From Prostheceraeus crozeri (taxonomy: Eukaryota > Platyhelminthes > Polycladida > Euryleptidae), in NCBI GenBank assembly GCA_907163375.1, contig CAJQUW010006824.1, positions 1 to 64,000 of the forward strand: DNA of 64,000 nucleotides, in the 5' to 3' direction. Both the position numbers and the translations under genes were made by a program. Of this stretch, positions 19,385 through 29,179 are shown in pieces; position 1 is the stretch's first letter, and the number at the start of each line of letters is the position of its first letter. The notes under the pieces are model-generated. The model worked only from the letters and a program-made list of their open reading frames with translations, searched no databases and was not told where the DNA came from.

Positions 19385-20671
19385 ATGCAATCGACTATCA
19401 ATTCAGCTTTGTGCTTTTTTGATACATCACCCCAGCAAACTGACATAATTTCGTCGAGAATTGTTGACTATTTTCCCTCAACAAATATTGTGGGTAATGA
19501 CATACCTATTCAGTTTGATGTTACTGCTAATGCTGACGACTACATCGACTGTCAGTCTATTGACTTGGAATTGTGTGTACAAATTAAAAAAACTGATGGT
19601 ACTAACATTGATTCTAAGGACAAAGTGGGGTTGATTAATCTCCCAATTGCCAGTCTCTTCTCAGATGTCACTTTATCACTAAATAATAAGCAGATTGAAG
19701 GAGGAGATTCATCATATCCATATGGAGCTTACTTATATACATTGACTCAGTTTCAAAACCAGGCCAAACAAACGCACTTACAAGCTGCTGGTTGGTTTAC
19801 AGATCAGTCTGGTAAGTTCGATGATTTCGCTAATAATGGTTTGAAAAAGCGTGTGGAATTAACTGCTGATTCAGCTGAACTACATCTAAAAGGTCCTGTC
19901 TATCTTGATTTTTTCCGTCAATCGAGATACCTCCTATCTCAAGTACAAATGCGATTGACATTTGTTCGTGCTAAATCAAAATTTGCTTTGATGTCATTCG
20001 GACCTGCTGCATCCTATGATGTACACATAACGGAAGCTGTCCTCAATGTAAGGCGAGTAAAAATGAATCCCACAGTCATCAATCAACATGCTGTAGGACT
20101 GAAGAACCACAATGCTATATATCCAGTCAATCATAGTGTACTAACCACTTTTACGATTCCGGCGACTACCTCATCTTTTGATTATCCCAACCTCTTTCCA
20201 ATTGCCCTACCGAAGGCGGTGTACATCGCGTTTGTAGAAAATGAATCATTTTGTGGTAACTTTCAGAAGAATCCGTTTCATTTTCAACATTTTGGTATCA
20301 CGAAACTCGGTCTATTCGCAGATGGCAATTCAGTTGCTTGTAAGGCCTATCAACCGAATTTTAAGGAAAACAATTTTGTTCGCGAATATTGCTCTACTTT
20401 CATGGCACTAGACATGTTCAACACTGACGATTCAAATGGTATTACGATGGATATGTATAAGAATGGCTACTTCTATATATTATACAACCTCAAAGCAGAT
20501 TGTGATATAACTGGGGAAAATGTGGATGTTACAAAAGCTGGTAACCTTCGATTGGAACTCACATTTGCGGATCCTTTGAAAGTTCCTGTAACGGGTTTAC
20601 TTTACGCAATCTATGACAGCAGCATTGAAATTACTAGATTGAGAGACGTCTTGGCCAACTATCAGAGATGA
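19385..20671 (+). CDS. Major capsid protein, double jelly-roll type
   Basis: 428 residues, the length expected for Polinton capsid proteins. The sequence has alternating beta-strand segments and the family-like blocks 'DYFPSTNIVGNDIPIQFDVTANADDYIDCQSIDLELCVQI', 'PYGAYLYTLTQF' and 'VYLDFFRQSRYLLSQVQMRLTF'. The C-terminal end is 'GNLRLELTFADPLKVPVTGLLYAIYDSSIEITR'. It would form the trimeric capsomers of an icosahedral particle. Its stop overlaps the start of the protease gene by 4 bp, suggesting coupled translation or a shared transcript. Confidence 0.92.
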   Translation: MQSTINSALCFFDTSPQQTDIISSRIVDYFPSTNIVGNDIPIQFDVTANADDYIDCQSIDLELCVQIKKTDGTNIDSKDKVGLINLPIASLFSDVTLSLNNKQIEGGDSSYPYGAYLYTLTQFQNQAKQTHLQAAGWFTDQSGKFDDFANNGLKKRVELTADSAELHLKGPVYLDFFRQSRYLLSQVQMRLTFVRAKSKFALMSFGPAASYDVHITEAVLNVRRVKMNPTVINQHAVGLKNHNAIYPVNHSVLTTFTIPATTSSFDYPNLFPIALPKAVYIAFVENESFCGNFQKNPFHFQHFGITKLGLFADGNSVACKAYQPNFKENNFVREYCSTFMALDMFNTDDSNGITMDMYKNGYFYILYNLKADCDITGENVDVTKAGNLRLELTFADPLKVPVTGLLYAIYDSSIEITRLRDVLANYQR

Positions 20672-21129
20672 GCAACCTCAGTAATGTGGAAATCTTAAAC
20701 TTAATGAAGAAAGCTCATCCCTATTCCAAGAAATTGTTTCTCAATGTATTCCCAAGAGATGAACTACCTACATCAATTCAGTCATATCCCTGTTCTCTGA
20801 TTATAAATACAGACACGGTTAATCTTCGTGGTAAACATTGGGTTGCGGTGTACATAAATCGCAATAGAGTAGCTGAATATTTTGATTCTCTCAATCAGCC
20901 GCCATTACATGATATATCAATATGGATCAATAGATTCTCATGGACTAGAAAGAAAGTGACATCGTTCCCACTCCAAAGTAATAGATCCCTCATGTGTGGG
21001 GGCTACGTACTATATTTTGTTAATGAACGACCTTTGAAAAGTGACTATAAAAGTGTTATTCGATTATTCTCTAGAAATTGTGCTAAAAACGATGTAATTC
21101 TCAACAATTATATGAACTCAGTCTTGTAA
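20668..21129 (+). CDS. Adenain-like cysteine protease (maturation protease)
   Basis: 153 residues. The catalytic set of the C5/Ulp1 clan is visible in order: H57 (GKHWVAVY), D73 (EYFDSLN), Q103 (PLQSN) and C110 (LMCGGYVLYF). The length is short but normal for Polinton PRO. It should cleave virion precursors at GG-x sites such as those in the two basic proteins of this element. The ATG overlaps the capsid stop (ATGA), and the stop codon overlaps an AATAAA signal at 21128-21133. Confidence 0.93.
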   Translation: MSNLSNVEILNLMKKAHPYSKKLFLNVFPRDELPTSIQSYPCSLIINTDTVNLRGKHWVAVYINRNRVAEYFDSLNQPPLHDISIWINRFSWTRKKVTSFPLQSNRSLMCGGYVLYFVNERPLKSDYKSVIRLFSRNCAKNDVILNNYMNSVL

Positions 21130-21133
21130 TAAA
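21128..21133 (+). terminator. Polyadenylation signal at the end of the plus-strand block
   Basis: AATAAA overlaps the protease stop codon. It stands where the plus-strand block converges with the minus-strand block, a logical place for transcript ends. Confidence 0.6.
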
Positions 21134-21214
21134 TTCATTATATATGCAAAATTTGTTTTATTTCCCAGAGCGTAATGTTTAGAGGGAGAGCAAAGTTTCA
21201 CAATTGAAATGTAT

Positions 21215-21280
21215 ATTTACAAACTATTTACAACAGTCCATCAACTTTTTACAAACTATTTACAACAGTCCATCAACTTT
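21215..21280. repeat. 33-bp tandem duplication between convergent genes
   Basis: Two adjacent copies of a 33-bp unit starting 'tttacaaactatttacaaca'. The second copy runs into the end of the TBP-like gene (stop at 21273). Confidence 0.85.
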
Positions 21281-21836
21281 TTACAAAATAATTTTTCAAA
21301 TCACTTATTATTTGGGATACAACTTTCAAGTCTTTAATGCCAGTTATCACAACTTTCCCATTGTGGAACACGTGAACGTGATAAGGATGCCAATTTGTCA
21401 TTTGCGCAGCAGGAAATAACTCCACCTCATAAGTAAGATTGGACGTAGAGGAAACTTTGCGAAAGTCATAGCGATAATTCAATTCGCATAACACTGTCAT
21501 GGTTTTTACTTTCCAATTAGGTAATTTATCCCGTAATAGTATTTCCAACACGGAGTGTAGGTAATTGAGATCACAATCATCGAAGCACCCAACACACTGC
21601 ACTGTTCCATTAGGAAAGAAAAGGACAGTCATAGATTTCTCCTTCCTCAAGATTCTCCATGTCAACATTGTGGGTCGCCCCAGATACAAACTCGTCGTCG
21701 GCTTTCGCCTCTTCTTCACTATTAGCCATTGCTTTCTGTTGGGTATGTCTCGCTCGATTTGATGTAGATCGAGTTTTGAGTTTGCTTTTGTAACCACCAT
21801 GCGATTCACCACTTTCATCTGACTGATGTCGTCCAT
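21273..21836 (-). CDS. TBP-like protein (two saddle repeats), Polinton-encoded
   Basis: 187 residues from an ATG at 21836, the length of a TBP core domain (about 180). Repeat 2 is clear: 'YEVELFPA' at residues 136-143 matches TBP YEPELFPG, and 'VFHNGKVVITGIKD' at 156-169 matches the FVSGKVVLTGAK strand, followed by a helix ending NYF. Repeat 1 has 'VLFFPNGTVQCVG' (71-83) in place of ALIFSSGKMVCTG, with a looser N-terminal 'RMVVTKANSKLDLHQI'. The first 75 codons overlap the next minus-strand gene in another frame. It would bind promoter DNA or modify host initiation; the fold is inferred from motif order alone. Confidence 0.65.
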   Translation of the reverse strand: MDDISQMKVVNRMVVTKANSKLDLHQIERDIPNRKQWLIVKKRRKPTTSLYLGRPTMLTWRILRKEKSMTVLFFPNGTVQCVGCFDDCDLNYLHSVLEILLRDKLPNWKVKTMTVLCELNYRYDFRKVSSTSNLTYEVELFPAAQMTNWHPYHVHVFHNGKVVITGIKDLKVVSQIISDLKNYFVKS

Positions 21837-22194
21837 CTCTGACGAATGAAATTATACTTGGTAGAATCTCCTTTATAAAGGAACCCCATGTGACGTCACT
21901 AAAACGAAAAAATCGATGATCAACGTCTTTCCTCTTGGATGAACATACGTAAAGTTTGACAGTTGAATCATATTTTATCCATACCTTTTCATCCAGAGGA
22001 ATCTTCATCCGAGTATCATGTCGCTCAATCAGATTAGCAAAATCTTTAAGTGAGGGCAATGCGTCACTACTAATAGAAACACCACGATGATTTCTACTAT
22101 TTGTTACAGAATGTCGAAAAACTATTTTGCTTGAATCTGTTAGGTGAATTTTTTGTCTGTCACTTAACTTCCATGTTCTGATATAATGAGGCAT
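21610..22194 (-). CDS. Protein with two possible PC4-like DNA-binding units
   Basis: 194 residues from ATG 22194. Residues about 8-57 ('KLSDRQKIHLTDSSKIVFRHSV...RGVSISSDALPSLKDFANLIE') follow the strand-strand-strand-helix plan of transcription coactivator PC4, including the GISL-then-helix motif. Residues 64-117 ('MKIPLDEKVWIKYDSTVKLYVCSS...RFFRFSDVTWGSFIKEILPSI') repeat the plan. A charged tail (120-194) is rich in Ser, Lys and Glu. PC4-type domains bind single-stranded DNA and assist transcription or replication. It overlaps the TBP-like frame by 227 bp. The assignment rests on pattern only. Confidence 0.5.
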   Translation of the reverse strand: MPHYIRTWKLSDRQKIHLTDSSKIVFRHSVTNSRNHRGVSISSDALPSLKDFANLIERHDTRMKIPLDEKVWIKYDSTVKLYVCSSKRKDVDHRFFRFSDVTWGSFIKEILPSIISFVRDGRHQSDESGESHGGYKSKLKTRSTSNRARHTQQKAMANSEEEAKADDEFVSGATHNVDMENLEEGEIYDCPFLS

Positions 22195-22401
22195 ATTCTG
22201 AAGTTATTCTTAATGTAATTATTATAATCTGATAATTGCCTAAAGTTAGTTTATGTTTGCAAATCAACATATCGGAAGGATGCTGAATGCTGTTATGTAT
22301 TCAAATTCAATTTCTACATATCGGAAAGATGTAGAAATGTACACTCAAATATTTACTACCTACGTGTTATTTTTTTATGGATTCTACCGTTGTTCTATCC
22401 G

Positions 22402-25400
22402 CTATTCTACATCACCTGCTGTGGGAAGACATTTTCGTCTTTTTGACGGAGGAGGAAGTCCAAGGCTATAGTGTCCATATGGTAAAGATAAGTTCTTATT
22501 TATCCAGCAGCGCTTATCTTCCCAAAGTGAGAGCCCTCGCTTTCTAAACGTTTTTGTTTCAACTATGTGGTTTTTTGAATTTATGACGGTTATTTGCTCA
22601 TTGGTATCTTTCTCAGTATAGTAAACATTTCTATAGTCACTATGTTCTATGCGTCTAACCACTGCTCTCTGTATACCCTTTGCTCGCCTAATGCTATGAT
22701 GTGTTGAATCTAGAAATTTCATTGAATACATTTTTGGTTTCAAAAGAACCATCTCCTCAAGCAACTTTCCCGCGCACTCATCCTTAAAACAACCGAGTCT
22801 AGCCTTGTTTGTAATTGAATATAAACGGTGATTCACATCATAATTTGAGGAATCAAATTTTTCACCGAAATACAGGAATATATCCTCTAGACGAACAGAT
22901 GGTGAGGTGTATAGACAAAGGAAAAAGCTATCGGTATCACCTCCACAAAGACGTGCTCTATTTATCAGTGGACATCTAATTAAATCTTTATAATACAACT
23001 GGTACATTTCTAATTTACTATAGTCAAGAACTGCTTGACCAACATAAATTAGTTTATTTAGAACTATTGAAGGTTTATACAGTTCCATACCAACTAAATC
23101 TTCATCGAATATCTTATGCTGGACATATAGGGGATGATTGGCCAATTTAGATAGTTGCAATGTTGTATTTACTAATTTGAAGTTCCTCCGACGTCTCACA
23201 TTCTCCATAGTCTTACCAAACAGGGAGTTGTTTTTTAATTTATAAAACGCTTTTTCAAAATCAGATTTTGATTGAGCTCTTTTCTGCGAATTCATATCAA
23301 TATATTGTCTCAGCCACGATTTTTGTGTGAACTGGATTCCAGCATGGACCTTCTTTATCTTCATTCCCATAGAGAGGTAGAATTTTAGAATCGAGTAATG
23401 AACAACATAATTTTCTCGATCGAACTGATGCAGCAACAGTTTCTTTGTGCTTGTGAAACACATATTTGGTCTTAAAGTTTCATAGAAATTTTTCATATAT
23501 GTAGAAAACATTTTTTGCTCTACCAATTGCATTTCTGGAGCTAATGGAAAATCAGCCGTGTCATCGTGAATGTCTGAAGGATATTCTAAATCCAAATCAA
23601 AGACATAACCTATATCAGCCTCATTATCAATATTTTGAATGTTTTCCTCATTTGAGAAGTACACTACTTGACCTTCATCAAGCCATTTGAAGTTTGAATG
23701 TGGGAGATTCTCACTTAGCGACGAACCGTAAAGGTTGTTGACGTCTAAATATGCTAAATGACGGCTCTCATGTGGATTGTTTTGCAACTCTGAAATACGA
23801 GCACGCGCTCTATGAATATTTGTAAACGTCATACCTCCTCGGATCCCCCTCTCAAAAAGATTATACATGCTCTCATCTTGAATGTAGTGTGGAGGATCAT
23901 TCGAAGCAAAATTCAATGCTGATGTGAAGCTAAGGTGAGGTAGGCTAACAAAATGAACTGGATCTACTTGATCTTCATCCTGACTTAATTTCCTAAATGT
24001 CTCAAAAATGTCTGCCAACAGCAAGACATCTAACTTGAGGTATGCAAGCATGTAGTCTCCAAATGTTTTGCAATTAAACGCATTCCATGCTTTTTTCGCG
24101 TGCTCATAATCTATATCGTTGCAATGCTCAAGAGTAAGATCGTTGTAAAATTCCCTTTGAGGAGGAAGACAGAGCTCCGTTAGAGTTGCCAAACTACTAA
24201 AATATGAGTACGGAAACACTCCTTTTTCGTAAAGAATATCATCAGTTAATTTTGGAAATTCATTTCGCAGCGCTTCTACATGTTTGTAGACTTTCAGACT
24301 TTTGGCTAATTCAGCAAGCGATGCGCTCAGAAATTGATAAGAGTCCAAAAATTTCAATTTAAAATATACAGGCTTTCCATTATATTCGCTTACTGGAATT
24401 TTTGATGATAGAGTAATATATTTCTCAGCAGTAGCTGCAATAACATCTAACTTCCAAGATTTCTTTTTACCAATTGCTTTATAACAAACAATATGGCTGT
24501 CATAGTTTTTGAAATTGTGAAAGAAAACAGGAAGCTCTCGTCGATTCAATCTTAATCGCAAATTGCACTTTGAACATAATGCTTGCCTGTACTTTCCGGT
24601 TATGTGATCGTGATCACGAACTTTTGATATATCTTCACTAAATTTTATCTTACATTTATTGCAATTTTCTGCATTTTTATGAGCAATATCTTCCACTGCT
24701 GTCAATCGCATCGGCATTCTGGTCATGACATTTTGATTATCATATAAATTTTGGACAACATCTAAATGATTTAGGAACTCAGCGATGCAATTTTCCCCTT
24801 CAAACAGATAATAGGTGTTATTGTAGGTTGACTGAAGTGCCTCATGCCAGACGTGGTACACACCTACAGCCGCAGGTTTATGAATTTTGTTTTCTATTAA
24901 ACACTCGATATCGGCGTATATGACTAAAGGTGGACTGAGTTGGTGCTCAGTACTACTTATCTGAACTTCTAAATGTTTGGGCATTTTTTCTATTTGCGCC
25001 TTACCACGACTACAGAATTGAAAATGTCGTTCTAAAACGCTTCTCTTTGAAAAGGATTGAGTGCATCTTTCACAAAAAATCTTGCGACTTGTGTAAAATT
25101 TGCTATATAACCTAGATAATTTTCGTATGCCGCAATAATGGGCAAAACCGTTATGTAGCACTAGCAAAATATTAACGGTTCTTTTGCCAATGAAATTGCT
25201 GTTGTATCTTACTCCCTTGAGACCATTTTCATACAAGTGGATATTTACTTTTATATCATTGTTTTTCTCAAACTTAGGAATGTCCTTTATTGACACTGGT
25301 GTGGAAATGCCATCCATAACCAATTCAGATGTCCACTTTCTATATGAGTTTACCTCGTTTATCTTTGAATGAGTAACTTCATCGTAGTGAATGATTGACA

Positions 25401-26259
25401 AGATAGAATACATGAAGCAGTCATTTGAATTTGAATTTACATTTATTACAGCCTTAGAACTTCTTAACTTTTTAGGTAAAGTATTCATTTTACCACCAGA
25501 TAGTAGAGGAGTTGAAATTAAATTGAATTCTACATTTACTACTTTATCAACAACCCAATTGCTTCCTCTATTTGCAAAAGTTGAAACATGATTTGATAAA
25601 CTATTTAAATTATCCTGAAACCATGTGTCAAAGTCATATATATAATTTGATGATAATGAGGTGAAGTGCGCGAGAAAAGTTTCTTCCTCTTGAGGATTAG
25701 AACGGACATAGCGAATTTGAGCAATTAATCGACCACGTAGTTGAAGACTAGTTCGCAAGTCATTAACTAAATTTTCTAGTAAGGTTCGCATGTTGAATAA
25801 AAAAGATGTTACATCTACTGTTTGAATGGTTGGTGTAATGTCATACACGCGAGCACGTCCGCTGAAGGCGCTTTCACTAAGGGTGAGTGTTCCATAATTA
25901 TTGTGACTACTCATTTCAATGTTCATATCATGTATATTATTGTGTTGACGGAATCTACTTGTGCTATTATAATTCTTACCACAGTGAGAGCAGCAATGCC
26001 TAAAAGCTTCATCATTATTTAAAGCGCTATCTGGAATGTCCCTAACATGACTACTACAAGTTGATAAATTAGTATTATTTGTTCCTATTCCTTCTTGACT
26101 GCAACATACGAGATTGTGTCTTTTTAAATTATCTTTCCTACTGGTTTCATATGGACAATTACTACATTTATGCTTTATTCCTAGCTTGCAAAATTTTTCA
26201 TGACGCGTTAAATTGCTAACAATTGTAAACTTCTTTCCACACTTAGAGCAGACAACCAT
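22402..26259 (-). CDS. Protein-primed family B DNA polymerase with N-terminal zinc fingers
   Basis: 1285 residues. C2H2-type fingers occur at residues about 4-24, 32-52, 90-110 and 393-414. The exonuclease motifs are DIE (about 450), FHNFKNYDSH (about 580) and 'YLKLDVLLLADIF' (about 742). The polymerase motifs are 'YLDVNNLYGSSL' (A, about 840), 'KLKNNSLFGKT' (B, about 1010) and GGDTDSFF (C, about 1105). An endonuclease VII-like treble clef (C-x2-C...VRDHDHITGKYR...C-x2-C) lies at about 535-566, as often seen in animal Polinton polymerases. It replicates the element from its protein-capped ends. All catalytic motifs are intact. Confidence 0.96.
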   Translation of the reverse strand: MVVCSKCGKKFTIVSNLTRHEKFCKLGIKHKCSNCPYETSRKDNLKRHNLVCCSQEGIGTNNTNLSTCSSHVRDIPDSALNNDEAFRHCCSHCGKNYNSTSRFRQHNNIHDMNIEMSSHNNYGTLTLSESAFSGRARVYDITPTIQTVDVTSFLFNMRTLLENLVNDLRTSLQLRGRLIAQIRYVRSNPQEEETFLAHFTSLSSNYIYDFDTWFQDNLNSLSNHVSTFANRGSNWVVDKVVNVEFNLISTPLLSGGKMNTLPKKLRSSKAVINVNSNSNDCFMYSILSIIHYDEVTHSKINEVNSYRKWTSELVMDGISTPVSIKDIPKFEKNNDIKVNIHLYENGLKGVRYNSNFIGKRTVNILLVLHNGFAHYCGIRKLSRLYSKFYTSRKIFCERCTQSFSKRSVLERHFQFCSRGKAQIEKMPKHLEVQISSTEHQLSPPLVIYADIECLIENKIHKPAAVGVYHVWHEALQSTYNNTYYLFEGENCIAEFLNHLDVVQNLYDNQNVMTRMPMRLTAVEDIAHKNAENCNKCKIKFSEDISKVRDHDHITGKYRQALCSKCNLRLRLNRRELPVFFHNFKNYDSHIVCYKAIGKKKSWKLDVIAATAEKYITLSSKIPVSEYNGKPVYFKLKFLDSYQFLSASLAELAKSLKVYKHVEALRNEFPKLTDDILYEKGVFPYSYFSSLATLTELCLPPQREFYNDLTLEHCNDIDYEHAKKAWNAFNCKTFGDYMLAYLKLDVLLLADIFETFRKLSQDEDQVDPVHFVSLPHLSFTSALNFASNDPPHYIQDESMYNLFERGIRGGMTFTNIHRARARISELQNNPHESRHLAYLDVNNLYGSSLSENLPHSNFKWLDEGQVVYFSNEENIQNIDNEADIGYVFDLDLEYPSDIHDDTADFPLAPEMQLVEQKMFSTYMKNFYETLRPNMCFTSTKKLLLHQFDRENYVVHYSILKFYLSMGMKIKKVHAGIQFTQKSWLRQYIDMNSQKRAQSKSDFEKAFYKLKNNSLFGKTMENVRRRRNFKLVNTTLQLSKLANHPLYVQHKIFDEDLVGMELYKPSIVLNKLIYVGQAVLDYSKLEMYQLYYKDLIRCPLINRARLCGGDTDSFFLCLYTSPSVRLEDIFLYFGEKFDSSNYDVNHRLYSITNKARLGCFKDECAGKLLEEMVLLKPKMYSMKFLDSTHHSIRRAKGIQRAVVRRIEHSDYRNVYYTEKDTNEQITVINSKNHIVETKTFRKRGLSLWEDKRCWINKNLSLPYGHYSLGLPPPSKRRKCLPTAGDVE

Positions 26260-26290
26260 GATGATCGTTAAGGATTAACAATTTGCGTCT

Positions 26291-26300
26291 ACTTATATAC
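26291..26300 (-). promoter_or_regulatory. TATA box of the polymerase gene
   Basis: On the minus strand GTATATAAGT lies 32 bp before the PolB ATG (26259), implying a very short leader. Its sequence matches the minus-strand box at 30918-30926. Confidence 0.7.
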
Positions 26301-26401
26301 TGTCTACATATTATATTACGTAACCAGTGACGTCGACCAATGGAATTTGTTCTCAACCTAAGACATATTTCCACTTAAATACATAAATAAGAAGACATAC
26401 A

Positions 26402-26466
26402 AAGTGTACAAGTAATTATTTTTTCCAAAAGAAGTCAAAAAAGTCAAAGAAGTCAAAAAAGTCAAA
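26402..26466. repeat. Short AAAGAAGTC tandem repeat
   Basis: About six copies of a 9-bp-like unit 'aaaagtcaaagaagtc' run up to the stop of the intron-containing gene (26462). Simple sequence. Confidence 0.7.
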
Positions 26467-28175
26467 GAGATTGACACTTAATAATGTCACTATGCGTCAC
26501 CTTGACGTGAGCACAATGTCCATGACACCTTGAGAAGTCATCGACATGTGTCATGCGCACTTTGTTGATAACTGCCGCTTTCGATAGCTCAACGTGCATT
26601 ATTGTTTCACGCTTCACTATCGATTGCGACAGTTGCAGGTTAGCCTGCGAAATGTTGCGGAACGACTCAAGCAAAGACTTGTAGTCAGCGCGAAGAGCCG
26701 TCTCGCGTTCCTCTTGTTGGCGCAACTTACGTTCAAGGTGACGCACTTTGTCCTCCGTCGAACGAGGTTCCACCACCTCGAGCACAGATTCAACTGTCTC
26801 ATCGAGGTCGCAGTTGAACGTTGGATCGCAAGTTGGGAGGATTACTGTCGGTGTAGGACTGTTGGGCATCGGCGTAGGAGCAGGTGGTGACGATGGGACC
26901 CAGTTGTTACTCATTGGTGGCTGAGGTGGTGTTGGGACGTGGTGGAGAATTGGAGACGGTGGGAAGCAGACATCAATATCGGGTGAGGCGCGGATTTGGG
27001 AGAACGGAATCTCCTCTTCCGGAACAAGTGTCAACTGTTGCTGGAAAAAACAGAGATTTGAATAAATGAAAGGGACATAACATCACGAGTTCGATGTGAC
27101 GACATGATAGTTAGGATTATTAGCCTATTCCTATGATTGATACTTACATTTTCTTCATCTGAAGAGGACTCCCGGATGGAGTACGGGCGCTCCTCATTTT
27201 CCTCCATCGACGATGTCGTTGCAGGTGTTAAGCCGAGGAAATTCGATTGCCTGCTCTTTTTTAGAGAGAGCGATCGGTAGCTCTACAAGGGAAAATACAT
27301 TTAAATTCCTCTCGAATTTGAATGTATGCATGTGACCTAAGTTAGTAATCTAATCATGTTATTTTATATGACTAAAATGATTTTCTATTACTTACTCTCT
27401 GTGAAGGCGGCGTAGGCTTCGCAGCCCAGCTGCTACATGCGGGCGTACTAGCGACTACCTGTGGATAGAAAAGAAACATAGTTAAAATGTAAAAATCGGA
27501 AAATACATATGAATAGATAAATTGCTGATTTGACATTTCAAACTTACATTCCTTTCAGGAATCGATGGCTTCTGCCCGACTTTCATCTTCTTAACAGGTG
27601 GCTTCTTGATCTGAAATGGTGAAAAGAAATGCACACTATTATATATGAAAAACAGAAGTCAACTTTCCCTATAAGGTTTGAACTCTAAATATTTTCTTTA
27701 AATTATGTTACTGCTAATTTTCTAAATATGAACTCACCTCAACATCACTATCCGAGGAGTCGGAATCGGTGTCGATATACCTGCGGGACTTGGGTTTGGG
27801 TTTCGCCTTCGCTTGGGGCATTGCAGGGGTAGAGTCCTCCTGGGCTTGGCTGAGGATGCCTTCAAGAGGTCGATCTTTGGCGAACAGCCTCTCGACTCTC
27901 TTCTTCTCCTCCAAACTAGTGAGGTTTAGGCCCTCCCGCCCGTTTCGTAAGGCGCACTTGGTGTGGGTGGAGATAAATCTCTTTGGATTTTCGCCTTTTG
28001 CCTCCATGTCCGTTAAAAGGTATCTTTTACACGATAGGCAGTAAAGGAAACTGCGGTCCTGTCGTAGAGTGCAGCCCTTATGTTGACTCTTCATGGAGTG
28101 GCGGACCACCTGCTTACAGGTCTCACAATAATGAAAAATTAGACGTTGGCGAGGTAAGCAGCTGGGACGAGGCAT
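26462..28175 (-). CDS. Intron-containing Polinton gene: zinc-ribbon-like N-terminus and coiled-coil C-terminus
   Basis: The coding blocks, in order on the minus strand, are 28175-27738, 27610-27548, 27458-27396, 27282-27148 and 27040-26462. They are separated by four short introns (107-128 bp) with GT-AG borders, and every junction is in phase 0. The first block has two Cys/His clusters (CETC...H..C and CLSC...H..C) and an acidic Ser/Asp end. The middle blocks are basic and Ser/Pro rich. The last is Pro-rich, then has a coiled coil ('VRHLERKLRQQEERETALRADYKSLLESF') and a Cys/His tail (CHGHCAH). An acceptor 2 bp before the ATG indicates a further 5' untranslated exon. The function is unknown; DNA binding is plausible. 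Confidence 0.75.
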
Positions 28176-28490
28176 GTCTGTAAAAAAATAAATCCATATT
28201 TAAAACACAAAATAGCTTAAATGTAAATTTTGCATCTGTAGGTGGTAGAACATATTGATGTACATACTTATACACTTAGAAAAAGTAGCATTTAAATTGT
28301 TCCAAGTCACATCGTAGTAGTGAATATTATTCGAAGTAGAACACCTAAAGTCTGTAATAAACTTAATAATCAAAACTCAAAGTCTATTAATTTTGATCAA
28401 GTCTTTTTCTATCTCTCTAGGTTTAGAACTTATTGATGTACCTACTTTTAAACTTAGAAAAAAGTAACATTTAAATTGTTCCAAACTCAC

Positions 28491-28638
28491 TTTAGAATAT
28501 TGATCAAGGTTTGAAAGAACGGAGCTGACGTCTTGCTAGGCAGGCTGATAATTCAAAAATGAGTGAAGAACTGGCTTCAACACTTTATTTATATATGAAA
28601 TGCACAAAGCAACTACGAACAAAGACCTACTGACGTCA
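28491..28638 (-). promoter_or_regulatory. Proximal promoter and untranslated first exon of the intron-containing gene
   Basis: On the minus strand: CRE palindrome TGACGTCA (28631-28638), TATA box TATATAAATAAAG (about 28583-28595), a likely start about 30 bp later, and a donor AAA|GTGAGT with the exon ending at 28491. This exon could splice to the acceptor 2 bp before the ATG at 28175. Confidence 0.65.
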
Positions 28639-29031
28639 TGCCATTGAGATGATATAGTTAAACAAAATGTATTCATTTAAACAAGATTCAAAATCAAACA
28701 GCTGATAAAGTGTAACATTAATAACTTGACATTAAATTGTAACAGAGTTTATTAATTTTGATCAAGTTATTTTCTCTCTTTAGGTTTAGAACATTAATGT
28801 ACCTACTTATGAACTTAGAAGAAAGTAACATGTAAATTGTTCCAAACTCACATCGTGGTAGTGAGTATTATACGTAAGAGAATAGCTAAAGTCTTTAATA
28901 AATTTCATAAACACAACTTCAAGTCTATTAATTTTGATCAAGTTATTTTCTATCTCTTAAGGTTTAGAACTTATTAATGTACCTACTTATGAACTTAGAA
29001 AAAAGTAACATATAAATTGTTCCAAACTCAC

Positions 29032-29179
29032 TTTAGAATATTGATCAAGGTTTGAAAGAACGGAGCTGACGTCTTGCTAGGCAGGCTGATAATTCAAAAA
29101 TGAGTGAAGAACTGGCTTCAACACTTTCTTTATATATGAAATACACAAAGCAACTACGAACAAAGACCTATTGACGTCA
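29032..29179 (-). promoter_or_regulatory. Distal copy of the same promoter and first exon
   Basis: Same order as the proximal copy: TGACGTCA (29172-29179), TATATAAAG (about 29125-29135), and an exon ending at a GTGAGT donor at 29032. Key signals are conserved between the copies while spacer bases differ, so both may be active. Confidence 0.6.
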
